A stretch of 64,000 nt of DNA from Caballeronia sp. LZ062 (GCF_031450785.1 NZ_JARTWB010000003.1:665576-729575); one strand, 5' to 3'. Shown: positions 16,373 to 25,104, numbered from the stretch's first letter. The notes: generated by a model not told the origin, from the sequence alone. Made by a program: numbers and translations.

Positions 16373-16388
16373 TGCAAGGCCTATGCCA
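16373..16388 (-). promoter_or_regulatory. Sigma-54 (-24/-12) promoter of the six-gene operon
   Basis: On the minus strand the sequence TGGCATAGGCCTTGCA fits the -24/-12 consensus TGGCAC-N5-TTGCW with GG and GC at the right spacing. It ends 33 nt before ATG 16340. The next gene upstream encodes an NtrC-type activator with an intact GAFTGA motif, which is the protein class such promoters need. Confidence 0.7.
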
Positions 16389-16413
16389 ATCGAGAAACGC
16401 CGATAAATCAATG

Positions 16414-16427
16414 CGTCGCGCGCGACG
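16414..16427. promoter_or_regulatory. 14-bp palindrome upstream of the -24/-12 promoter
   Basis: CGTCGCGCGCGACG is self-complementary and lies about 26 bp upstream of the -24 element. It could be an activator site, though enhancers usually lie farther away. A GC-rich palindrome in a GC-rich genome may also be chance. Confidence 0.3.
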
Positions 16428-16483
16428 AGCGGCTTAACCTGTCAAGAAAGCCGACAGCGCATGTCCGGATCGTTGACGCTTTT

Positions 16484-17860
16484 TCAGGCGCCCGCGGACG
16501 CCTCGGACATGCCGAGCGCCGCCATGCGCGTATAGAGCGACTGCCGGCTGATGCCGAGCCGCCGTGCCGCCTCGGCGCGGTTGCCGCCGGACGCGGAAAG
16601 CGCGTGGACGATCAGCGCATGCTCCAGTTGCGCTACCGCTTGCGGCAGCGGAAGGTCGAGCAGTGCCGGGGGAATCGCGTCATCCGCGTGACTTCGTGTC
16701 GCGGTCAGAAACGCGAAGTCATCGCGCGTCAGCACCTGTGCGGGCGCGAGCGCGCTCGCCCGCTCAATCGCGTTGGCAAGCTCGCGCACGTTGCCCGGCC
16801 ATGCGAACGTGGCGAGCAGGCGCTGGGCATCGGCCGAGAGATGTTTGCGCGCGACATCGGACGATGCCGCCGCGAGGAAGTGTTCAGCGAGCGGCAGGAT
16901 GTCGGCCACGCGCTCGCGCAGCGGCGGCATATGCAGCGGGATCACGTTCAGACGAAACAGCAAGTCCTGGCGGAACGTGCCTGCCTCGACCATCGCAGCG
17001 AGATCGCGATGCGTGGCCGCGACCACGCGTACATCGACCGTGACGACGCGGTTCGTGCCAAGCGGCGTGACTTGCCGTTCCTGAAGGACGCGCAGCAGCT
17101 TCGCCTGCATCGGCAGCGGCATGTCGCCGACTTCGTCGAGAAAGAGCGTGCCGCCATGCGCCTCTTCGACTCGCCCGCGCCTGTCGCGCTGCGCACCCGT
17201 GAAGGCGCCCTTCCCGTGCCCGAAAAGTTCGCTTTCGAGCAAATCTTCGGGAATGGCCGCGCAGTTCACGGCGATGAACGGACCGCTCGCACGGGCCGAC
17301 GCGCGATGCAACACGCGCGCGGCGATTTCCTTTCCGGTTCCCGTTTCCCCGGTGATCAGCACGGTCGAGTTCGTGCCGGCGGCGCGGCCGAGGCGCTTCT
17401 GCACTTCGCGCATGGCCTCACTCACGCCGAGCAATTGCGGCTCGTCGGACGTGACTTCGTCCGCGAACGCGCGCGTGGCAGGCGTGTCGATCTGCGCCGA
17501 CAGCACGCGATCGAGCAGCGCGGCGATTTCTTCCCGTCCGACCGGCTTGGCGAGATGCTCGAAGGCGCCGAGGCGCATGGCGCTGATGGTGTTGTCGCTT
17601 GTCGCGTGCGCGGTGAGCATCACCACCGGCACGGTCTGCATACCCGGCGTCGCGCGTAGCGTCTCGAGCACGGCGACGCCGTCCGCGCCCGGCAAGCGGA
17701 AGTCGAGAAAAATGCAGGCAGGCGCCGCACGCCCGCGCAACTGTTCCAGCGCTTCTTCGCCGGAACGCGCTTCGGCCGTCGAGTGGCCGAGGTCTTGCAC
17801 GGTTTCCGCGAGGCCTTCGCGAAACGCGTCGTCGTCGTCGATGATCAGGATGGTCGCCAT
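16484..17860 (-). CDS. Sigma-54-dependent NtrC-family response regulator
   Basis: 458 aa. The receiver spans 1-120: acidic cluster IIDDDDAFREG, phospho-Asp in IFLDFRLPGADG, Lys in LAKPVG. The AAA+ domain spans ~145-380: Walker A GETGTGKE, sigma-54 contact loop KGAFTGAQ, Walker B GTLFLDEVGD. The C-terminal Fis-type HTH spans ~410-455 (NRAEAARRLGISRQSLYTRM). It overlaps the end of the sensor kinase gene by 16 nt, so the two are translated together and the kinase is its cognate partner. The nearest -24/-12 promoter is that of the operon starting at 16340, 143 bp downstream, which is the probable target. Confidence 0.93.
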   Translation of the reverse strand: MATILIIDDDDAFREGLAETVQDLGHSTAEARSGEEALEQLRGRAAPACIFLDFRLPGADGVAVLETLRATPGMQTVPVVMLTAHATSDNTISAMRLGAFEHLAKPVGREEIAALLDRVLSAQIDTPATRAFADEVTSDEPQLLGVSEAMREVQKRLGRAAGTNSTVLITGETGTGKEIAARVLHRASARASGPFIAVNCAAIPEDLLESELFGHGKGAFTGAQRDRRGRVEEAHGGTLFLDEVGDMPLPMQAKLLRVLQERQVTPLGTNRVVTVDVRVVAATHRDLAAMVEAGTFRQDLLFRLNVIPLHMPPLRERVADILPLAEHFLAAASSDVARKHLSADAQRLLATFAWPGNVRELANAIERASALAPAQVLTRDDFAFLTATRSHADDAIPPALLDLPLPQAVAQLEHALIVHALSASGGNRAEAARRLGISRQSLYTRMAALGMSEASAGA

Positions 17861-19329
17861 GGCAAGTCGATCACAAAGCGCGTCAGGTTCGAATCGTCCG
17901 CAAGGTAAGCGCGGCCGCCATGCGCCGACGAAATCTCGCGCACGACGGCGAGACCGAGTCCCGATCCGTCGGGGCGGCCGGTGACGAACGGCTCGAAGAT
18001 GCGCTCGCGCTCGGCTATGTCCACGCCGGGTCCATTATCGATGACTTCCAGCCTGAGCCTCTCGCCTTCTTGCGCTGCGACACCGTATGCGCGAACCGTC
18101 ACGGTCCCGCCTGACGGCGTATGCCTGAGCGCATTCACAAGGAGATTGTCGAGCGCGCGCGCCAGTTGGGCCGGATCGAAAGCAGGCTGCGTCGTGCTCT
18201 GCGGCACGTCGACAGCCAGCGCGACATGCCTGCTTTCGGCTCGCGATTCATGCGTATGAACGATATCGTCGAGCCAGGCGCGCAGGTCGACTTCGCGTGC
18301 ATGGACCGTCACCGATTGCGTCAGCGCAAGCAGGCTCGTCACCTGTAACTCGATGCGTCCCACTTGCTGAATGATCGTCTTCAACGCGGCTTCGCGGCGC
18401 GCGCCGTCGCCGGCCAGCGCGTTCTCCGCTTTCAGACGCATGGCGCCCGCCGGATTGCGGATTTCATGCGCGATTTGCGCGGCCATCTTCCCCAGCATGC
18501 TGAACCGTTCCGCCTCTGCGAGCTGCCGGTTCAGCGCGTCGGCGTCGCGCTTGAGCCGCTCGGCGCGGTCGGCATAACGGTTGAGCGCATCGACGATCTG
18601 ATCCAGATCGCGCTCGCCGATGCGCGCGAGCCGTTTGCCGCGTTCGAATTCGCCGCCGGGTGCGAGCGCCTGTTCCAGCAGCGTGAGGTTCTGTCTCCAT
18701 CGCTTGAATGTGAGCGCCAGAAACAACGCGAGCACGACGATGACGGCAAGCACGCTCGCAAGAATGGCGGTGGCGCGCTCGCCATAGGGCCCAAGCGGCG
18801 GACGCGCGCGCGTGAGAGTCCATGCGAAAAGGTCCGCGTGACGCGGCACAGGACAGGCCACGGCAAGCACGGCGTCCGTTCCGCTCGACACGGTTTCCGC
18901 GTGCAACGCTGCGGCGCTCGATGCGCTCTTGAGCGTGCGCAGAATGAGCGGCGTCTCGGCTTCGGGAATGTCGCGCTTGACGCCGCTGCCTCCATAGGTC
19001 GGGAATGCATACGCGATAAAGCCGTTGGACGCGTTCGACGGCGGCTGGCTGGTCCAGAAGCCGCCTTCGATGCCATCGGTCTGGATGAGCACGAGGTCGA
19101 GGACCGCGTGCATCAAGTCGACATTCGTTTCGCCGGAGCGCTGCATCGACAGGTCATAGCGTGAGGCAACCGCCGTGCAGGCGGCTTCCGCTTGCTGCTT
19201 CGCGGCCACGACACGTTCCCCGAGCGCCGACGACAACATGAGCCATACCGCGACACTCAGCAGACCGCATAGCGCGGCGATAAGCATCCAGAGCGTGAGA
19301 AGCTGCGTGGAAAACGACGGTCGGGGCAT
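17845..19329 (-). CDS. Membrane sensor histidine kinase, cognate partner of the NtrC-type regulator
   Basis: About 494 aa. TM1 lies near the N-terminus (residues ~13-33). A periplasmic sensor loop (~34-190) and TM2 (~195-220, ILASVLAVIVVLALFLAL) follow, then a HAMP-like linker. Next come HisKA with H-box AAQIAHEIRNPAG, and HATPase with N-box LVNALRHTPSGG, VIDNGPGVD and GSGLGLAVVRE. The frame stays open to a GTG at 19383 (512 aa). I prefer ATG 19329 (MPRPSFSTQLLTLW) because it places TM1 normally, but neither start has a good ribosome site. The sensed ligand is unknown; the periplasmic loop has no recognisable fold by eye. Confidence 0.88.
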   Translation of the reverse strand: MPRPSFSTQLLTLWMLIAALCGLLSVAVWLMLSSALGERVVAAKQQAEAACTAVASRYDLSMQRSGETNVDLMHAVLDLVLIQTDGIEGGFWTSQPPSNASNGFIAYAFPTYGGSGVKRDIPEAETPLILRTLKSASSAAALHAETVSSGTDAVLAVACPVPRHADLFAWTLTRARPPLGPYGERATAILASVLAVIVVLALFLALTFKRWRQNLTLLEQALAPGGEFERGKRLARIGERDLDQIVDALNRYADRAERLKRDADALNRQLAEAERFSMLGKMAAQIAHEIRNPAGAMRLKAENALAGDGARREAALKTIIQQVGRIELQVTSLLALTQSVTVHAREVDLRAWLDDIVHTHESRAESRHVALAVDVPQSTTQPAFDPAQLARALDNLLVNALRHTPSGGTVTVRAYGVAAQEGERLRLEVIDNGPGVDIAERERIFEPFVTGRPDGSGLGLAVVREISSAHGGRAYLADDSNLTRFVIDLPWRPS

Positions 19330-20511
19330 GAGAGGATCATGGGCGAACGGGAGCGGCGAACGGAGAAGCAACTCTTCTGCCACCCCGCGAGCATTTTGAA
19401 GGGCGGCGCTAGTCCCGTGGGTCGGCTGTGGTTCGCTGTGGTTCGCCCGATGCCATTACCGGCACTGGCCGTCTTCTTGAGTCATGGCCGCTGATGGATG
19501 TCTGGCCGCGGACGCGGTCCAGCGGATAGGCGGTCAGCAGCGCGCCACGAACTCGGTCCGCAGCGAGCGATGCGCCGCGCTTGCTTCGACCACGTGCCGA
19601 GGCAATCGGCGATATGCGAGAGCAACTCAGTCGCGCGGCGGGTTGCGCGCGACCGAATACGCTCGTCCCACTCCACGAGCGGTTCCCGGACGGCGGGCCC
19701 GAGCGTCCTGCTTACCCGCGGACCGTCAAACGTCAGGCGATTGCGCAGCCGGCTTTGCGCCTCGCCGCGCTTGCCGTCAGGCGACTTAAGTGCCGGCGCG
19801 CTGAATGGCAAACCGCCAGAGAGTCGAAGCCGGTCTGCATTCGTCGCCGTAGAACGCAACGGAAACGAGCATGGGCGACGCATAAGCGCGGACGCCGATT
19901 GTCTTGCTCTCTCCGTGACCCGCACACGGTCGCTCGCTGCCGAGGTCGGTTTGGCTTTGTTGATCGCGTATGCAAGACCGAGAGAGTCCGTGCCGCTCGT
20001 GATCGTGCGCAGCGCGCAACGCGACGCGTTGCGCGCGAGCGTCGATGGCAACACTTCAGCGAGATGCGTTCTAACTACACGATGCCGGCTTCATACGCAA
20101 TGGTGCGAAGACCGAGCTTGACAACGATTAGTTCGTCGCGCCATCCCGCCGCTCAGTACAACGAGCACAACCCAGCACGGCCCCGACGTTTTCGCAGACG
20201 TTTAAAAGATAGAGAGAATACCGAACCGTAGACATGCAAAGTGTCTCGCGCGAGCCGCAGCGAACGACCGGTCGCATTACATTCATTACGGCTATTTGTT
20301 CAGGTCTCCTTGGCGGGCGGCAACGCAGGACTGCATAGTGTGCGGCTCACCACACTTCGGCGGCAAGTGAGGCTTACCACGCGCACGATGACGGGTATCG
20401 TATGTCAGCCGGTCCCCTACCGCCGCATAAGCCAGCCTGTGCATTCGCCGATGCATACGGCGGAACGCGTCAGCGCGCTCAATTTTTCGTTTCCGCAGCA
20501 GGAGAATCAAG
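19330..20511. other. About 1.2 kb without a convincing gene
   Basis: Lies between the kinase start and the tyrosinase start (divergent). Overlapping open frames on both strands (for example 19482-20054 minus, 19498-20121 plus) show Arg-rich, shadow-like compositions, with no ribosome sites and no domain I know. A decayed gene is possible: the plus-strand stretch around 19800-20060 reads somewhat protein-like (EVGLALLIAYARP). The last ~100 bp are less GC-rich and carry the tyrosinase promoter and its ribosome site (AGGAGA before ATG 20512). Confidence 0.4.
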
Positions 20512-21957
20512 ATGGCAAGAACCCCCTATAACCGCCGGACATTCCTGAAAAGCTCTGCATCCGCCGCCGCGTTGATGTCACTGCCAATTCCGGGTATGAC
20601 GGCCACGACGGGTCACGTCCGGCTCGAATGGCAAACGTTCAAAACGACGCCGCAATATGCGTCGTTTCTCAATGCCATCAAATTGATGAAGGCAGTCACC
20701 GACGCCACCAAGCCGACTTCATGGACGTATTGGGTGAATGTCCATGTGAATTACTGCCCGCATATGAAGCCCTACTTTTTTGCTTGGCATCGGGGCTACC
20801 TCTACTATTTCGAACAGCAGTTGCGCACCGTGAGCGGGGATAGCTCGTTGTGTCTGCCTTATTGGGACTACTATGCGCATCCCACGATTCCGAGCGAATT
20901 TCTCGACAGCGCGACGGGCAATCCGCTTTATGTGAGCGGCCGCGTCAATTCAAACGTGTATAGCGCGCTCACGATGTCGCCCTTTTCGACGTCCATCAAC
21001 AATTTCCAGCGCGGCACCAGTAACTCGTATGAAGCGTCGTTCGAATCCGCGCCGCATAATCCGGTGCACGACGTTATCGGGGGATGGATGGCCGACATGC
21101 AGTCGCCGACCGATCCCATCTTCTACCTGCATCACGCGAATGTGGACCGCCTGTTCGACGGCTGGGCGGGGCTCGCGCGGACCAACTATCCGTCGCCCAC
21201 GGATTCGTACTGGTCGGGTTCGTTCACGTACGCGTCAGGGCTCACGATAGCCAAGAGCAAGACCTATCAGCCTTCGCTACTGAACTATTCTTATGCGAGC
21301 AATGCGCTGCCGACGTCCATGCCGCCCAGCGCCCGAGTGGGGAGAATCATCCGCGTGCAAGCCCAGCTTTCGCCGATTCACGGCCGTCCGGCCATCGGCA
21401 ACTTCGCTGTAACCGCGCCGCGCGCGATTGCGAACGGTCGCCGTTCGCTCGGCGGCGTGGCCAACCTCAAGCTCAGCGAGAAGTCCGTGAGCGCGGCGGT
21501 CACGCTGGCCGCGTCGGATGCGACGGCCTTGCAGACCGCAGTCACCTCGACGGCGGCCTCGCCGGCAGCCGCGACCGTCTCTCCGAACGCGCAGGGAGCG
21601 CCTGGACAGGCGAAGTACGCGAAGATCGTGCTCGATACGGTGGCGGTGACATCGCTCGGAAAGCAAGGCGGCTATTTCTATAACGTGTACGTGAACTTGC
21701 CGTCTTCCGGAGACGCCGACCCCAGCGCGCAGGCGCGCTTCGTCGGAACCATCGGGCCGTTCGAAGTGTCAGCCGCCATGCACCACGCTGGCGGAACACT
21801 GACCTTGCCCGCCAACGATGCGCTGCAGGGTCTCACGCCCGCCGAGCTGAAGCAGGTCGTCGTGTCGCTCGTGCGCGTGAACGGCGACAACTCGCCGACG
21901 GGCGTGGTGATGTCCGTGAGCGAACTGCGCATCGAGCTTGCGACGACTCCGGACTGA
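20512..21957 (+). CDS. Tat-exported tyrosinase / polyphenol oxidase-like copper protein
   Basis: 481 aa. Twin-arginine signal NRRTFLKSSASAAALMSL (residues 7-24). The type-3 copper site is readable. CuA ligands are H78, H84 and H93 (within NYCPHMKPYFFAWHRGYLYYFE). CuB ligands are H182, H186 and H208 (HNPVHDVIGGW; DPIFYLHHANVDRLF, matching the tyrosinase signature DPxF-x3-H-x3-D). C82-P-H84 forms a Cys-x-His, as in enzymes with a Cys-His thioether bond. The oxidase domain ends near 230; the C-terminal ~250 residues are beta-rich with Ala/Thr linkers and may act as a shielding domain. AGGAGA 7 nt before the ATG supports the start. Predicted reaction: o-hydroxylation and/or oxidation of phenols to quinones in the periplasm or outside (melanin-type). 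Single gene; terminator follows. Confidence 0.9.
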   Translation: MARTPYNRRTFLKSSASAAALMSLPIPGMTATTGHVRLEWQTFKTTPQYASFLNAIKLMKAVTDATKPTSWTYWVNVHVNYCPHMKPYFFAWHRGYLYYFEQQLRTVSGDSSLCLPYWDYYAHPTIPSEFLDSATGNPLYVSGRVNSNVYSALTMSPFSTSINNFQRGTSNSYEASFESAPHNPVHDVIGGWMADMQSPTDPIFYLHHANVDRLFDGWAGLARTNYPSPTDSYWSGSFTYASGLTIAKSKTYQPSLLNYSYASNALPTSMPPSARVGRIIRVQAQLSPIHGRPAIGNFAVTAPRAIANGRRSLGGVANLKLSEKSVSAAVTLAASDATALQTAVTSTAASPAAATVSPNAQGAPGQAKYAKIVLDTVAVTSLGKQGGYFYNVYVNLPSSGDADPSAQARFVGTIGPFEVSAAMHHAGGTLTLPANDALQGLTPAELKQVVVSLVRVNGDNSPTGVVMSVSELRIELATTPD

Positions 21958-21980
21958 GCCGGCTCGCAACTGGACGCAAG

Positions 21981-22011
21981 AAGCCCGTCGCGCCGCGATG
22001 GGCTTTCTTTT
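21981..22011 (+). terminator. Rho-independent terminator of the tyrosinase gene
   Basis: 10-bp stem (one G-U pair), AAGCCCGTCG / CGATGGGCTT with a 5-nt loop, followed by TCTTTT, 24 nt after the stop codon. It also separates this gene from the convergent BON-domain gene. Confidence 0.8.
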
Positions 22012-22047
22012 GCCCGCTTCCCTTCACGTAGAGACGGCTGCGCTCGC

Positions 22048-22407
22048 TTACTCGCTGCCCATCGGCCCCTGAATCGTGAGGCTGTTCCTGACCGACGTGA
22101 CACCGGCCGTGTTCGACGCCGCGCGGGTGGCGAGGTCCACCTCCGACTGATCCGGAACGGAACCCTGCAGCATCACGACGCCGTTCTTGACTCGCACCGT
22201 AATGCGCGCGGTATTGAGCCCCTTCGTCCGACTGAGCGAGCGGATGACCGCTTTGCGCAGCGCGCGGTCAGCGGACTTGTCTTGCTGATGCGGCGCGGAG
22301 GCGGCGTCTGCGGAGGCCGCAACGTCGCTCGTGGCTTGCGCATGCGCCACGGCCACCGAGCCGCACAACGCTGAGACCAGAACGTACAGCTTCAATCGGT
22401 TCGACAT
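22048..22407 (-). CDS. Secreted BON-domain protein
   Basis: 119 aa. Signal peptide at residues 1-24 (LYVLVSALCGSVAVAHAQA), then an Asp/Ala/Ser-rich linker. One BON domain follows (~45-115), with ALRKAVIRSLSRTKGLN, ITVRVKNGVVMLQGSVPD and AGVTSVRNSLTI, as in OsmY. BON proteins bind phospholipid or peptidoglycan-linked structures in the periplasm and are often stress-induced. The frame extends 61 codons upstream, but AGGGG precedes ATG 22407 and the signal peptide begins there. Confidence 0.88.
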   Translation of the reverse strand: MSNRLKLYVLVSALCGSVAVAHAQATSDVAASADAASAPHQQDKSADRALRKAVIRSLSRTKGLNTARITVRVKNGVVMLQGSVPDQSEVDLATRAASNTAGVTSVRNSLTIQGPMGSE

Positions 22408-22560
22408 GTTTTCCCCTGAATGCCGCGTGTAGCGACTCGAATGCCGACCCGGCTCGCTGTTCCAAGCGCATTCTTCGTAGTTCGAAACGCGCTGCGAGCC
22501 GATGTCGCCGTTGCTTGCGATCCTTGCGCACGAAGCATAAGCCAACGCCCGGTGCCTGCA

Positions 22561-22579
22561 CCCCCTCGTGAATAGGGGG
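22561..22579. promoter_or_regulatory. Dyad CCCCCT-N7-AGGGGG upstream of fatty-acid gene
   Basis: CCCCCT (22561-22566) and AGGGGG (22574-22579) flank a 7-nt AT-richer spacer ending in AAT. A similar element occurs upstream of the acyl-CoA ligase gene at 27026-27045. Possible operator; no protein assigned. Confidence 0.35.
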
Positions 22580-22727
22580 CGCGGCGGCATGATCGCTGCC
22601 TTTTCTCTTAATCGCGCGGCAAGCTATAGCGACGCTTGAGTTCCGCGGAAACGTGCGTCGAGTGCGAATGCTCGCGCCGGAAGGTGGCGAATGCATCGCA
22701 TGCCGCAGCGAGACATGCCGATGCGCT

Positions 22728-22747
22728 CGCCCCTCGTTTCGAGGGGC
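22728..22747. repeat. Hairpin repeat, copy 1
   Basis: GCCCCTCG-TTT-CGAGGGGC is a perfect 8-bp stem with a TTT loop. The 19-mer starting at 22728 is identical to that at 24758-24776, so the two copies bracket the acyl-CoA dehydrogenase gene. Confidence 0.65.
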
Positions 22748-22874
22748 GGCAGCGTGGCGCGCATGGGTCACCATGCCAGTCGAAACCCGCACGGCTTCGA
22801 AAGCGTCGTCCGTCTCGATAGCGGCGCATCGTGATGCCCGCGCCGTCATGCACTCAGACCACTCAGGAAGACCC

Positions 22875-24677
22875 ATGAGCTACACCTCGCCCATTCGCGA
22901 CATGATGTTTGTGATGACCGAATTGGCTGCACTCGACGCGATCGCCGCTTTGCCGGGGTGCGCCGACGCCACGCGCGAAACCGCGCAGGCCATTCTCGAA
23001 GAGGGCGCGAGGCTGTGCGGCGAAGTGCTTGCGCCGCTGAACGCCGCAGGCGACCGTCAGCCTCCCGTCTGGCGCGACGGCGCGGTGAGCGCGTCGCCGG
23101 GCTTCGGCAAGGCCTTCGCGCAGTTCGTGGAAGGCGGCTGGCAAGGTCTCATGCATCCGACTGAATTCGGCGGCCAGGGTCTGCCGAAGCTGCTCGCCGC
23201 GCCGTGCCTCGAAATGCTCATGGCGGCGAATCTGTCGTTCGGCACGTGCCCCTCGCTCACCGACGGCGCCATCGAAGCATTGCTGCTCGCCGGCTCTGCT
23301 GAGCAAAAGGCGCACTATCTGCCGAAGCTCATCAGCGGCGAGTGGACCGGCACCATGAACCTGACCGAGCCGCAAGCGGGCTCCGATCTCGCGATGCTGC
23401 GCGCCCGCGCGGAGCCAGCCGAAGGCGGCGCGTACCGCGTCTTCGGCACGAAAATCTTCATTACGTGGGGCGAACACGACATGGCGTCGAATATCGTCCA
23501 CCTCGTACTCGCGCGCACGCCGGAAGCGCCTGAAGGCATCAAGGGCATCTCGCTTTTTCTTGTGCCGAAGTTTCTGTCGAATGCGGACGGCTCGCTCGGC
23601 GCGCGCAACGACGTGCAATGCGTGTCCATCGAACACAAGCTGGGCATCCGGGCGAGCCCCACCGCCGTGCTGCAATTCGGCGATGGCGGCGGCGCGACGG
23701 GCTTCCTGATCGGCGAGAAGAATCGCGGCCTCGAGTACATGTTCGTGATGATGAACGCTGCGCGCTTTGCTGTCGGCCTGCAGGGGATCGGCGTGGCGGA
23801 TCGCGCGTACCAGAAGGCTGCGGCGTACGCGAAGGAACGCGCGCAGAGCCGCCCGGTGGACGGTTCGTCGGCCGGCGCGGTGCCGATCATCCGCCACCCC
23901 GACGTGAAGCGTATGCTCGCCACCATGCGCGCGCTCACGGAAGGCGCGCGCGCCCTCGCCTACGCGACGGCGTCGCATCACGACCTCGCGCAACATCATC
24001 CCGACGACGCCGTGCGCATGGAGCATCGCGCGATCCATGAGTATCTCGTGCCCATCGTCAAGGGCTGGAGCACGGAACTGTCGGTGGAAGTGACGAGCAT
24101 CGGCATTCAGGTGCACGGCGGCATGGGTTTCATCGAGGAAACCGGCGCGGCGCAGTACTACCGCGACGCGCGCATCCTGCCGATCTACGAAGGCACCACG
24201 GCGATTCAGGCCAATGACCTGCTCGGCCGCAAGACGCTGCGCGACGGCGGCGCAGTAGCGACGCACATGCTCGCGCGCATCGACGAAACGCTCGCGCAAC
24301 TGCGCGCGCATCCCGCATTCACGACGCGCCCGGCGTTCGCGGCGATGCACTGTCATCTCGATGCGGGCCGCGCCGCGCTCGCGCGCGTAATCGCTTTCAT
24401 GTTGATGCATGCGAAGTCCGACCCGAACGCGGCGTTCGCGGGAAGCGTGCCTTATCTGCAGCTTTCCGGAGTCGTGCTGTGCGGCTGGCAAATGGCACGC
24501 GCGCTGATGGCGGCGCACGCGCTCGAACCGCGCGATCCGCTGTTTTACGGCGCGAAAGCGGCGACCGCGCACTTCTACGCGACGCATATTTTGCCGCGCG
24601 CGCTGAGTCTCGAAGTCGCGATTCTCAGCGCCCGCGGCAACGACGGTGTGCTTGCGCTGCGCGACGAACAGTTCTAA
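22875..24677 (+). CDS. Acyl-CoA dehydrogenase (DmdC/AidB-like large form)
   Basis: 600 aa, longer than classic ~380-aa short-chain enzymes and matching the large subgroup that includes DmdC (3-methylmercaptopropionyl-CoA dehydrogenase). Motifs: flavin/substrate region TGTMNLTEPQAGSDL (~157-171); core beta domain with GTKIFITWGEHD; FAD-dimer motif IGIQVHGGMGFIEETGAAQ (~410); then YRDARILPIYEGTTAIQANDLLGRK, with Glu in YEGT at the catalytic-base position of this subgroup. A C-terminal helical extension (~460-600) is as in the large form. The start at 22875 (AGGAAG upstream) gives the usual N-terminus MSYTSPIRD; the frame extends 74 codons further without support. FAD-dependent alpha,beta-desaturation of an acyl-CoA; chain specificity unknown. 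Monocistronic, convergent with the ligase gene. Confidence 0.9.
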   Translation: MSYTSPIRDMMFVMTELAALDAIAALPGCADATRETAQAILEEGARLCGEVLAPLNAAGDRQPPVWRDGAVSASPGFGKAFAQFVEGGWQGLMHPTEFGGQGLPKLLAAPCLEMLMAANLSFGTCPSLTDGAIEALLLAGSAEQKAHYLPKLISGEWTGTMNLTEPQAGSDLAMLRARAEPAEGGAYRVFGTKIFITWGEHDMASNIVHLVLARTPEAPEGIKGISLFLVPKFLSNADGSLGARNDVQCVSIEHKLGIRASPTAVLQFGDGGGATGFLIGEKNRGLEYMFVMMNAARFAVGLQGIGVADRAYQKAAAYAKERAQSRPVDGSSAGAVPIIRHPDVKRMLATMRALTEGARALAYATASHHDLAQHHPDDAVRMEHRAIHEYLVPIVKGWSTELSVEVTSIGIQVHGGMGFIEETGAAQYYRDARILPIYEGTTAIQANDLLGRKTLRDGGAVATHMLARIDETLAQLRAHPAFTTRPAFAAMHCHLDAGRAALARVIAFMLMHAKSDPNAAFAGSVPYLQLSGVVLCGWQMARALMAAHALEPRDPLFYGAKAATAHFYATHILPRALSLEVAILSARGNDGVLALRDEQF

Positions 24678-24757
24678 GAGCGCGGCGGCCTTTTCTAGCG
24701 CAGGCGGTTGCTCGATGGTGCGCTTCGTTGTCGCTGCTCCCTCACGACCATTCGCGC

Positions 24758-24776
24758 CGCCCCTCGTTTCGAGGGG
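24758..24776. repeat. Hairpin repeat, copy 2
   Basis: Identical 19-mer to copy 1 at 22728 (stem CCCCTCG / CGAGGGG, loop TTT), lying 81 nt after the dehydrogenase stop. It may act as terminator here, but identity with the upstream copy suggests a repeat element. Confidence 0.65.
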
Positions 24777-25104
24777 GCCGGGTTAGCTGGCGCGATACGA
24801 CGCCCCACGGCCTACGCGCCCGAACGCGTGACGCGCGGCGGCTCGTTCCTGTGCAGCGGACGTATTGCCAGAGCTACCGTGTGAGTGCGCGGCGCGGCAC
24901 CGATCCGATGAACGGCATGTTGCATCTAGGGTTTCGTCTGGCGATGGATCACGCCGCGTGGAAGCGCGAAGAGGCGGCCAGCCGCTGATGGCCCCGCTCG
25001 GGACCCGGCGACATGCGATTCATGCGCGCCTGCCGCAACGGTGCTGCGCGCGCTTGATACCGCCACCGGCCGCGTCGGTGAGTACGTCTCTTACCAGGCC
25101 GCGA

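Larger units (their letters stand above)
22408..22874. other. Divergent intergenic region (BON gene / acyl-CoA dehydrogenase gene)
   Basis: 467 bp with no gene seen. It contains a C/G-run dyad at 22561-22579 and the first copy of a hairpin repeat at 22728-22747, both listed separately. AGGAAG precedes the dehydrogenase ATG at 22875. Confidence 0.5.

Noticed and set aside
22863..24587. 574-codon antisense frame opposite the acyl-CoA dehydrogenase
   Set aside because: Arg/His-rich, without motifs or ribosome site, and fully explained by the dehydrogenase codons.
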